6,845 nucleotides of DNA, taken from assembly GCA_017990795.1 (NCBI GenBank), contig JAGNNG010000094.1:1-6845 (forward strand), read 5' to 3'. The notes below the pieces were generated by a model. It did not search any database and was not told where the DNA came from. It saw only the letters and a program-made list of their open reading frames with translations. Shown here piece by piece: positions 1-5,300 of the stretch. The DNA comes from Deltaproteobacteria bacterium (GTDB taxonomy: Bacteria; Myxococcota_A; Polyangia; Palsa-1104; JAEUJZ01). Position numbers and translations under genes: made by a program. The number at the start of each line of letters is the position of its first letter. Positions within the stretch are counted from its first letter, which is position 1.

Positions 1-1145
1 GGATTAGGCTCAGCAGTCAGCTGGTGCAGACCGGGCATGCGACTGAGAAATGGCGCTACCTTGTCGACGCCCAGGTCGAAGGTGCGAAAGGTCACGGGGA
101 ATGGCGACATGCGACGCAGCACGCCGCGCGCGTGCATGAAGTGCTCTTCTTCGCGGGGAAAGTCGTCGCGGTCGATGAACAAAAACTCGGTGCGGTAAAG
201 GCCAATGCCTTCGGCGCCATAGTCCAGGGCCGAGGGAACTTCGTCGGGAAGCTCGATGTTGGCCAGGAGGCGGACTCGTACGTCGTCTCGCGTGACTGCC
301 GGCTCGTTGCGGTCGCGGAGCAGTGCTTCGATGCGCGCGTGCTGGCTTCGTGCTTGCTGCTGATAGGCGGTGACTTGCTCGGGGCTTGGGTTGACGATGA
401 CCTCGCCACGATTGCCGTCGACGATAAGCAGGTCGCCTTGGCCGACGGCAGCGGTGATGTTTTCCAGACCCACAACAGCAGGGATCGAAAACGCCTGCGC
501 CAGGATCGAGGTGTGCGAGGTGCGACCGCCCGCATCGGTGATGATGGCTGCGACGCTGCTGCGGTGCAGATGCACGGTATCAGCGGGGGACAGATCGTGT
601 GCCACCACCACCGCCCCATGTGGCGGCTGCATCGGCGGCGCTTCGCTGGTGTCGATGAGGTTGCGTAGAACTTGCTCACCGACGAACTCCACGTCGCTCT
701 TGCGCTCGCGGAAGTACTCTAGGTCGATGGCGTCAAAGCGGACCTGGATCTCTTCGACGGTCTTGTGCAGCGCCCACTCGGCGTTGAGTCTCTCGTCGCG
801 AATGCGCTTGCGCGTCGGTCCGATCAGGTGCTCGTCGTGAAGGATTAGCTGGTGAGCTTCTAGGATTACGCCAGTATCGCTCTCATCGGTCTCACGCAGC
901 TTGCGCTTGAGGCGCTCTAGCTGCAGGTCAGCGCGTGAGACTGCTTCATCTAGACGCACTAGCTCGACGGCGATCTCCTCGGGCAGGATGTGCCGCTGCG
1001 GCGTCTTCTGCTGCCTGCGGTCGAGCACAAACGCCCGTCCGACCGCGATGCCAGCGCTAGCTCCAATGCCGCTGCGAACCTCGCCTTTTTGGGCGCGGGT
1101 GGAGCGTTCGGGGGCCCCGGAGCCGCTGTCCTCGGGCAATGCCAT
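1..1145 (-). CDS. ptsI: Phosphoenolpyruvate-protein phosphotransferase (PTS Enzyme I), 3' end cut off by the window
   Basis: Enzyme I is the cytoplasmic first step of the PTS: it autophosphorylates from PEP and passes the phosphate to HPr. I translated the reverse strand from 1145 to the window edge: 381 codons without a stop. Seen: the N-terminal GIGASAGIAVGRAF stretch (residues 26-39), a helical HPr-binding region (about 55-165), the swivelling phosphohistidine domain with GGRTSHTSI at 206-214 (active His211), then the start of the PEP-binding barrel with GLYRTEFLF (315-323) and RTFDLGVDK (354-362). The rest of the barrel lies beyond position 1. There is no N-terminal GAF domain, so this is PtsI-type rather than PtsP (EI-Ntr). 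The first 25 residues are a polar extension. The ATG lies 5 bp after the HPr stop, with GAGG about 10 nt upstream inside the HPr gene, suggesting coupled translation. The Val in RTFDLGVDK replaces a usual Gly. The family assignment is secure. Confidence 0.95.
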   Translation of the reverse strand, partial: MALPEDSGSGAPERSTRAQKGEVRSGIGASAGIAVGRAFVLDRRQQKTPQRHILPEEIAVELVRLDEAVSRADLQLERLKRKLRETDESDTGVILEAHQLILHDEHLIGPTRKRIRDERLNAEWALHKTVEEIQVRFDAIDLEYFRERKSDVEFVGEQVLRNLIDTSEAPPMQPPHGAVVVAHDLSPADTVHLHRSSVAAIITDAGGRTSHTSILAQAFSIPAVVGLENITAAVGQGDLLIVDGNRGEVIVNPSPEQVTAYQQQARSQHARIEALLRDRNEPAVTRDDVRVRLLANIELPDEVPSALDYGAEGIGLYRTEFLFIDRDDFPREEEHFMHARGVLRRMSPFPVTFRTFDLGVDKVAPFLSRMPGLHQLTAEPN

Positions 1146-1150
1146 CCGCG

Positions 1151-1420
1151 CTAGTCCTCGCCAAAACCGGTGTTTACCAGCTGAGTCAGCGCGTCCATGC
1201 ACGGCTTGGCATCTTCACCGTCGCAGGCAATGCTGATTACGCTGTCTTTGGCGGCTACCAGCAACAGCACACCCATGATGCTCTTGCCGTTCACCTCTTG
1301 GTCATCTTTGCCGACGGTGACGTTGCAGCGATATTTGTTGGCCAGCTGCACGAACTTGGTTGAAGCGCGCGCGTGCAGCCCTGCCTTGTTGATGATCTTG
1401 AGTTTTGCAGTTGCGACCAT
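1151..1420 (-). CDS. ptsH: Phosphocarrier protein HPr
   Basis: HPr is the small soluble phosphocarrier between EI and the EIIA proteins. The protein is 89 residues, the usual HPr length. Seen: NKAGLHARAS (11-20) carries the active His16, phosphorylated by EI, and NGKSIMGVL (44-52) carries Ser47, equivalent to the regulatory Ser46 of Firmicutes HPr, the target of HPr kinase. Both sites being intact, with hprK in the same run of genes, argues for dual control of this HPr. I chose the ATG at 1420 because it gives the family N-terminus (MVATAKLKIINK) and has GGAG 10 nt upstream overlapping the end of the EIIA gene. The frame is open further upstream to 1513, but that part overlaps the EIIA coding region and resembles nothing. 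The gaps are 7 bp from EIIA and 5 bp to EI, typical of one operon. Confidence 0.97.
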   Translation of the reverse strand: MVATAKLKIINKAGLHARASTKFVQLANKYRCNVTVGKDDQEVNGKSIMGVLLLVAAKDSVISIACDGEDAKPCMDALTQLVNTGFGED

Positions 1421-1427
1421 TGCAGGG

Positions 1428-1826
1428 TTACTCCACGTGAATGGCTTTGGTCCCAGTTGCGACGAGATCGCTTCCGAGAGAAGCCGGACTACGACTGCGA
1501 TCCACCGTCGCAAGCTTGACCAGCATCGGCAAGTTTATTCCGGTGACAACATGGCCTTTGTCGCTGCAACGGCCACAGCACAGACGGGCAGGCGTCGAGC
1601 CCACCAGGTCAACTAGGAACAGCACATCCTCCCATGCTGTGGCGCCTAACTCCTCGACGGCGCGACCGATTTTTTGGTCCACTGTGTCGCGATCGTCTTC
1701 AGGATCGATCCTGACGGCGGTCACGCGCGGCAGCGGAACATGCAAAAAAGACTGCGCAGCGTCGAGCATATCGGCACCGGCACGACCATGTGTAACCACC
1801 ACCACAGGCGTAAGCAAGGCGCTCAT
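1428..1826 (-). CDS. PTS EIIA component, mannose (Man) family, stand-alone
   Basis: This is a 132-residue single-domain protein of the Man-family EIIA fold, which accepts phosphate from HPr in the cytoplasm. Seen: a hydrophobic first strand ending in VVTHG (10-14), where His13 aligns with the phosphorylated His10 of E. coli ManX; DVLFLVDLVGSTPA (67-80), the conserved Asp/Gly/Thr/Pro loop; and TGINLPML (95-102), the family's signature near the C-terminus. No EIIB, EIIC or EIID partner is seen in the window, so I infer a regulatory role or a partner encoded elsewhere. The start at 1826 overlaps the rapZ stop (ATGA) and sits behind a strong GGGAGGG, which settles it over the open frame reaching 1940. 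A cysteine cluster (Cys83, Cys84, Cys87) lies where most relatives I recall have aliphatic residues. In related genomes such genes are often labelled PTS sugar transporter subunit IIA. Confidence 0.9.
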   Translation of the reverse strand: MSALLTPVVVVTHGRAGADMLDAAQSFLHVPLPRVTAVRIDPEDDRDTVDQKIGRAVEELGATAWEDVLFLVDLVGSTPARLCCGRCSDKGHVVTGINLPMLVKLATVDRSRSPASLGSDLVATGTKAIHVE

Positions 1827-2734
1827 GGTTCCCTCCCTCGACCCAGCTCGCGATGTCTTACAGTAATTTGATAGCGCTGGCGCAGTCGATTGAAAAGTTC
1901 CATCACCACCGCAACGGAGCGATGCTTTCCGCCAGTGCAACCGATGGCCAGCGTCAGGTAGGACTTGCCTTCGGCTTGCGCGCGCGGCAGATAAAAATCA
2001 AACAGCGCCAGCGCTTTTTCCAGCAGCTCTCCGGTATCGGGATGCGACAGCACAAACTGCGAGACCGGCTCGCTTAGACCCGTCTGCGCGGATAGCTCGG
2101 CGATAAAGTACGGATTTGGCAGAAAGCGTACATCGAGGACCACATCGGCTTCGATGGGGACGCCGTGCTTGTAACCAAAGGAGAGCAGCGTGATTGCCAG
2201 TGGCTGCTCGGTGCGGCTGTAGCGCTCGTGGATAACGCCTTTTAGCTGATGCACGTTTAGGGCGCCGGTATCGACGACAGTCTGGGCTTCTTCTCGTAGC
2301 GGCGACAGCTCGCGTCGCTCGTGCAAGATGGCTGCACGCAGGTCGTCCCCGTGTAGCGGATGGCGACGTCGGGTCTCCGAGAAGCGTCGCAGTAGCACGT
2401 CGTTGGGTGCATCCAGAAACAAGACTTCCAGCGAGTGACCTGCGCCGCGTAGCTCGGCCATGGCTTCGCGAAAGCCAATCAGGAACTCTCCTTCGCGCGC
2501 ATCGATAACCAGGGCTGCGCGCTTTTGGCCGGTCTGGCCCAGCAGACTTACAAACTGACCCAGCAGCGGTAGCGGCAGGTTGTCTACGCAGTAGTAGCCG
2601 ATGTCTTCAAGCGAGCGCAGCGCCGTCGATTTTCCTGCACCGGAGACGCCAGTGACGACAAGGACGCGCATGGGAACGTCTCGATGCGCCGGCTCTGACT
2701 CTGGCGGTGCCGTCGGGGTTTTCGTCTCAGACAT
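1823..2734 (-). CDS. rapZ: RapZ family nucleotide-binding protein (YvcJ/YhbJ)
   Basis: This is a RapZ-type P-loop protein. In E. coli RapZ binds small RNAs and glucosamine-6-phosphate to control glmS; in B. subtilis the homologue YvcJ has NTPase activity. The role here is not known. With the ATG at 2734 the protein has 303 residues. Seen: Walker A GVSGAGKST (29-37), GYYCVDNLP (46-54), DAREGEFL (78-85), SFGYKHGVP (185-193), DVRFLPNP (201-208), and the C-terminal GCTGGKHRSV (265-274), the most conserved part of the C-terminal domain. I preferred ATG 2734 because AAGGAA sits 3 nt upstream. A TTG at 2767 would add 11 residues but has no ribosome site, and an ATG at 2671 would start right before the P-loop, as in E. 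coli. The first 20 residues (rich in Pro, Glu and Thr) are therefore an extension. A 123-bp gap separates it from hprK. Confidence 0.95.
   Translation of the reverse strand: MSETKTPTAPPESEPAHRDVPMRVLVVTGVSGAGKSTALRSLEDIGYYCVDNLPLPLLGQFVSLLGQTGQKRAALVIDAREGEFLIGFREAMAELRGAGHSLEVLFLDAPNDVLLRRFSETRRRHPLHGDDLRAAILHERRELSPLREEAQTVVDTGALNVHQLKGVIHERYSRTEQPLAITLLSFGYKHGVPIEADVVLDVRFLPNPYFIAELSAQTGLSEPVSQFVLSHPDTGELLEKALALFDFYLPRAQAEGKSYLTLAIGCTGGKHRSVAVVMELFNRLRQRYQITVRHRELGRGREP
1831..1837 (-). promoter_or_regulatory. Ribosome binding site of the Man-type EIIA gene
   Basis: On the minus strand GGGAGGG lies 4 nt before the ATG at 1826, within the last codons of rapZ. With the ATGA overlap it fixes the EIIA start and suggests translational coupling to rapZ. 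Confidence 0.7.
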
Positions 2735-2831
2735 GGCTTCCTTGGCAGACACAGCCGCAGCGCTCAAGCTGCCACGTCGGAGTACCGGTCGACTGGCTGG
2801 TTGTGCGTGTTAATTGGGTGGTGGATGGCAT
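2727..2831 (-). other. Possible 34-codon small ORF in the hprK-rapZ gap, overlapping the rapZ start
   Basis: The minus strand reads ATG at 2831 to TGA at 2727, giving 34 residues: a Thr/Ser/Gln-rich first half, a single Trp at residue 20, and CGCVC (25-29) near the C-terminus. GGAG lies 9 nt before the ATG, just after the hprK stop. The stop falls 8 nt into rapZ in another frame, an arrangement that could couple translation to rapZ. I recognise no family. It could equally be chance, since a frame this short is easily open in GC-rich DNA; the evidence is only the ribosome site and the overlap. Confidence 0.15.
2738..2743 (-). promoter_or_regulatory. Ribosome binding site deciding the rapZ start
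   Basis: AAGGAA on the minus strand ends 3 nt before the ATG at 2734. It is the only convincing Shine-Dalgarno among the three in-frame rapZ start choices (2767 TTG, 2734 ATG, 2671 ATG). The spacing is a little short, so the call is moderate. Confidence 0.5.
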
Positions 2832-2857
2832 CGAGACGGGCTCCAGTTCCTGCGCGG

Positions 2858-3829
2858 CTATTCAACTTCATCGGCTGGGAAGATCACCAGCTGCTGCGGC
2901 CTGGCTTCATCCATTGCCCGCGAGAGCCGCTCTTGGAAGTCACGCGCTGAGTGCTTGCCCTGCTGCTTGAGTAGCTGGTTGCGGGCCGCGACCTCGATGA
3001 TGGACGCAATATTGCGTCCGGGGCGGATCGGTACCCGAAGCATCGGCAGGGCCACATCCAAGATGGCATAGCGGCGCTCTTCGACTCCAAGGCGATCATA
3101 CTCCTCGCCTTCGTTCCACTCTGAAAGCTCAATCACCAAGTCCACCCGTTTGGTGTCGCGGACCGAGGAGATACCGAACAAATCTTTAATATTTAGGATC
3201 CCCAGGCCGCGAATCTCGACGTGGTGCTTGATGAGGTCACTAGATGCGCCGACGATGATATCGGGCAGGCGCTTGCGGATCTCGACGACGTCATCGGCGA
3301 CCAGGCGGTGACCGCGCAGCACCAGATCCAGGGCGGCTTCACTCTTACCGATGCCAGACTTGCCCAGCAGCAGCACGCCCACGCCCAGCACATCGATGAG
3401 AACGCCGTGGACCGAGGTGGTGGGGGCCAGCCGCAGCTCCAGCAGCTTTTGCACTCGGTTAATAAACACCGACGACATCAGCGGCGTTGAGAGCAGCGCC
3501 ACTCCATGTTGCTCGAGGGCACTTGGCAGCGCAGGCGGAATCTCTAGCCCTCGGGTGACGACGACGACACACGGTCGCAGCGCCCCCAGCGACTGTGCGC
3601 CGCGCTCTTGGGCATCGTGGTCAAGGCTGCGCAGATACGCGATCTCGGTGAGTCCCAGGACTTGCATGCGCTCGGCATGAACATGTTGGGTAAAGCCTGT
3701 CAGTGCTAGGCCCGGCTTTTGAATGCGGGCCCCGCCAATTTTTCGCAGTAGGCCAGCGCGACCGGCGACCACCGTCAGTGCCAGACCAGCTTCAGGCTCA
3801 AGAAGGCTCTGCACCGACACGCCAGCCAT
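2858..3829 (-). CDS. hprK: HPr kinase/phosphorylase
   Basis: HprK is a bifunctional cytoplasmic enzyme that phosphorylates HPr on its regulatory serine and can remove that phosphate by phosphorolysis. The 323-residue length is typical. Seen: an N-terminal domain of about 130 residues, then the catalytic core with VHGVLIDV (140-147; His141 is the conserved catalytic-region His), Walker A GKSGIGKS (156-163), LVADDVVEI (176-184), the family signature VEIRGLGILNI (204-214), and PIRPGRNIASIIEVAARN (267-284) near the C-terminus. Its substrate is very likely the HPr encoded two genes downstream, which has Ser47 in the right context. The ATG at 3829 has AAGGA about 9 nt upstream. It is preceded by a 126-bp gap after ptsN that may hold its own weak promoter. 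In Firmicutes HprK serves CcpA-linked catabolite repression; in Gram-negative bacteria the output is less clear and probably runs through the regulatory PTS. Confidence 0.97.
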   Translation of the reverse strand: MAGVSVQSLLEPEAGLALTVVAGRAGLLRKIGGARIQKPGLALTGFTQHVHAERMQVLGLTEIAYLRSLDHDAQERGAQSLGALRPCVVVVTRGLEIPPALPSALEQHGVALLSTPLMSSVFINRVQKLLELRLAPTTSVHGVLIDVLGVGVLLLGKSGIGKSEAALDLVLRGHRLVADDVVEIRKRLPDIIVGASSDLIKHHVEIRGLGILNIKDLFGISSVRDTKRVDLVIELSEWNEGEEYDRLGVEERRYAILDVALPMLRVPIRPGRNIASIIEVAARNQLLKQQGKHSARDFQERLSRAMDEARPQQLVIFPADEVE

Positions 3830-3884
3830 CGTTTGGTTCCTTGTTGCGGGTTTTATCTGTTGTGGATTTGCGACTGCAGGACTG

Positions 3885-3913
3885 AGATTCGGCTACTGCT
3901 ACGAGTTCGTCAA
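3885..3913 (-). promoter_or_regulatory. Weak candidate sigma-70-type promoter upstream of hprK
   Basis: In the 126-bp gap between ptsN and hprK the minus strand has TTGACG (3913-3908), a good -35, then a 17-bp spacer and GAATCT (3890-3885), a poor -10 that keeps only the A at position 2 and the final T. Transcription would begin near 3878, about 50 nt before the hprK ATG. I see no convincing terminator and no gene in this gap. The call rests on the -35 and the spacing only. Confidence 0.18.
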
Positions 3914-3955
3914 ACCAGAGCGCAGCGACGCTACCACGGGCTTGGGCAGATAGCG

Positions 3956-4417
3956 TTAATACTTGGCGTCCTCATCGGACAAGACCCGAAATATCTCGGC
4001 GGCGGTGGGTGCTTTCAGCAGTCGCTGACGAAAGTCTAGGTCTTTGAACACGCGGCTGATGCGAGCCAGTGCCCGCAGGTGAGGGCCGGTTGCATGGTCG
4101 GGGCCGACCAGCACGAAGAACAGGTGCGTAGGCTTGCCGTCGATGGAGTTAAACTCCACCCCTCGCGAGGAGCGCGCCACACAGCCCAGCATTCGAGTTG
4201 CCGAGGGCAGCTTGCCGTGTGGAATGGCGATGTCTTCGCCGATCGCTGTGCTTGCCAAGTCCTCGCGCTCCATGAGCACGCGGCTTAGTGCCTCCGCATC
4301 GATACTTGGCTGGGTTTTGGCCAAGTGCCGAGCGAGCTCTGCGATCACTTGCGGCTTGGTCCTCCCGGTTAGCTCCGGGATGATCAGTTCGGGCCGCACG
4401 AAGTCCACCAGTTTCAT
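3956..4417 (-). CDS. ptsN: PTS IIA-like nitrogen regulatory protein PtsN (EIIA-Ntr)
   Basis: EIIA-Ntr is the terminal acceptor of the nitrogen PTS. It acts by binding target proteins according to its phosphorylation state; in enterobacteria these include K+ transport regulators. The protein has 153 residues, the family's usual size. Seen: MKLVDFVRPELIIPEL at the N-terminus, then TAIGEDIAIPHGKLP (57-71) with the phosphorylated His67 (His73 in E. coli), GVEFNSIDGKPTHLFFVLVGP in the middle, and a C-terminal helix with LRALARISRVFKD. I chose the ATG at 4417 because the homologous part begins there; the frame is open to 4510, but that stretch lies inside the end of hpf. GGAG lies about 12 nt upstream, a longish spacing. 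It follows hpf by 31 bp. The order rpoN-hpf-ptsN is the same as in many proteobacteria, which supports the call. Confidence 0.95.
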   Translation of the reverse strand: MKLVDFVRPELIIPELTGRTKPQVIAELARHLAKTQPSIDAEALSRVLMEREDLASTAIGEDIAIPHGKLPSATRMLGCVARSSRGVEFNSIDGKPTHLFFVLVGPDHATGPHLRALARISRVFKDLDFRQRLLKAPTAAEIFRVLSDEDAKY

Positions 4418-4448
4418 AGGCGTTGCATTCTCCGCGAGGGGCTGACCG

Positions 4449-5096
4449 CTAGCTGTGGGCTGCCTCTGTGGGCTTATCGCCAGCAGCTGCCGCATCGTGC
4501 GTGGTCTCAATCAGACCATAGGTTTCATTGCCACGGCGATAAACAACGTTTACCTCGTGGGTCGCGATGTTGTTAAAGACGAGGAACTCTTCATGGCGCA
4601 GGTTCATGCGCATGATCGCCTCATCCACAGTCATCGGCTGAGCCACGAACTTCTCTTCGCGGATGATCTGGTGCGCGGTGGTGTTTTCCACTGGAGCAGG
4701 CTGTGCTTCCGGCTTCTTGGTGCCGGGAACTGCAGCCTCGGTTTGCTTTTGGCCATAGCTTACGACCATGTGGCGTACCGAGCGGTGGGGCCCGTGCAGC
4801 GGCTTGTGGTCGCGGATGCGATCTTTATAGCGGCGCAGCTGGCGCTCGATCTTGGCCATCACCAAGTCCGTTGAGGAGTGCAGATCTTCGGTCTGCTCCT
4901 CGGCCTTAACCACCAGGCCATTGTGCAGGGTCAGCTGCACATCGACGGAAAACAGATAGCCACGGACCTGCAAGAAGGTGATGTGCGCCTTGATTGGGTC
5001 GGGGAAATACTTTCGGATGCGCTCAATCTTTTCCCGGGCGTAGTCCTGAGCAGTCTCGCTGACTTCAAAGTTCCGGAACGTGAATGAAGTGTGCAT
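4449..5096 (-). CDS. hpf: Ribosome hibernation promoting factor, long form
   Basis: HPF binds the decoding centre of idle 30S subunits and shuts off translation. Long forms also pair ribosomes into 100S dimers through a C-terminal domain. The 215-residue protein is of the long type. Seen: the S30AE/HPF N-terminal domain (about 1-105: FTFRNFEVSETAQDYAREKI, VDVQLTLHNGLVVKAEE, DLVMAKIERQLRRYKDRI), a Pro/Ala/Glu linker (about 115-142), and the C-terminal dimerisation domain (about 143-198) with KFVAQPMTVDEAIMRM, EEFLVFNN and VVYRRGNETYGLIE. The Ala/His-rich tail is not conserved. The ATG at 5096 has AAAGGGG 6 nt upstream. In many Gram-negative bacteria the hpf beside rpoN is the short form; a long HPF here fits a non-enterobacterial lineage. 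Expression probably depends on stress or nutrient state, but I cannot place its promoter. Confidence 0.95.
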   Translation of the reverse strand: MHTSFTFRNFEVSETAQDYAREKIERIRKYFPDPIKAHITFLQVRGYLFSVDVQLTLHNGLVVKAEEQTEDLHSSTDLVMAKIERQLRRYKDRIRDHKPLHGPHRSVRHMVVSYGQKQTEAAVPGTKKPEAQPAPVENTTAHQIIREEKFVAQPMTVDEAIMRMNLRHEEFLVFNNIATHEVNVVYRRGNETYGLIETTHDAAAAGDKPTEAAHS

Positions 5097-5102
5097 CGCA
5101 AT

Positions 5103-5109
5103 CCCCTTT
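5103..5109 (-). promoter_or_regulatory. Ribosome binding site of hpf
   Basis: AAAGGGG on the minus strand lies 6 nt before the ATG at 5096 and fixes the hpf start at the family N-terminus. Confidence 0.6.
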
Positions 5110-5121
5110 CTACCGAGTGAC

Positions 5122-5256
5122 TCACTGCGTAGATCCCGTGGCCGGCGGATAGTCCGGTCCAGGCGTGGTGGCTATTGTCGAATCTAGTTCCGCTGGTGTC
5201 TCTACGTCGCTTTGGCCTCCTGGGTCAATCTGCAAAACGCCGCGCTGGCGCTTCAA
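5122..5256 (-). other. Unexplained 44-codon open frame in the rpoN-hpf gap
   Basis: From a TTG at 5256 to a TGA at 5122 the minus strand is open for 44 codons. The translation begins with a basic stretch (KRQR), then becomes acidic and rich in Pro, Thr and Ser (for example SDVETPAELDSTIATTPGPD). It ends 25 nt before the hpf ATG. No ribosome site precedes the TTG and the next in-frame codon upstream but one is a stop. Codon third positions do not look as GC-rich as in the neighbouring genes, which argues against coding. It could be a leader, a decayed gene remnant, or chance. Confidence 0.1.
5235..5253 (-). terminator. Weak hairpin after rpoN, possible terminator or attenuator
   Basis: On the minus strand AAGCGCC-AGCGC-GGCGTTT can fold into a 7-bp stem (one G-T pair) with a 5-nt loop. 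It ends in a short T run of four, three of which are in the stem. It lies about 50 nt after the rpoN stop. The T run is too short for a strong intrinsic terminator, so partial termination or mRNA processing is as likely as nothing at all. Confidence 0.22.
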
Positions 5257-5300
5257 ACATTATTTTTTCAGCTTAGTCCGCGCTGCCGACACCGAAAGCG

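Noticed and set aside
24..840. Long open frames on the plus strand, and a minus-strand frame at 92-679, over the ptsI region
   Set aside because: They are out-of-frame shadows. The minus-strand frame starting at 1145 carries the EI phosphohistidine motif and reads through without a stop to the edge, so it is the real gene.
1421..1513. N-terminal extension of HPr up to 1513
   Set aside because: It lies inside the EIIA gene in another frame, matches nothing in the HPr family, and the ATG at 1420 has a ribosome site.
1827..1940. N-terminal extension of the Man-type EIIA up to 1940
   Set aside because: It overlaps the rapZ C-terminus. The strong GGGAGGG and the ATGA overlap support the start at 1826.
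2760..2774. Sigma-54-like sequence TGGCAGC-N4-GCGC on the minus strand before rapZ
   Set aside because: It keeps the GG and GC at the right spacing but lacks the TT before the -12 GC and two bases of the -24 box. The match is too weak and is easily found by chance in GC-rich DNA.
3830..3955. Search for a small gene or terminator in the ptsN-hprK gap
   Set aside because: Only a 12-codon GTG frame and a short imperfect hairpin without a T run were found; neither is supportable.
4418..4510. N-terminal extension of PtsN up to 4510
   Set aside because: It overlaps the end of hpf and resembles no PtsN N-terminus; homology begins at the ATG at 4417.
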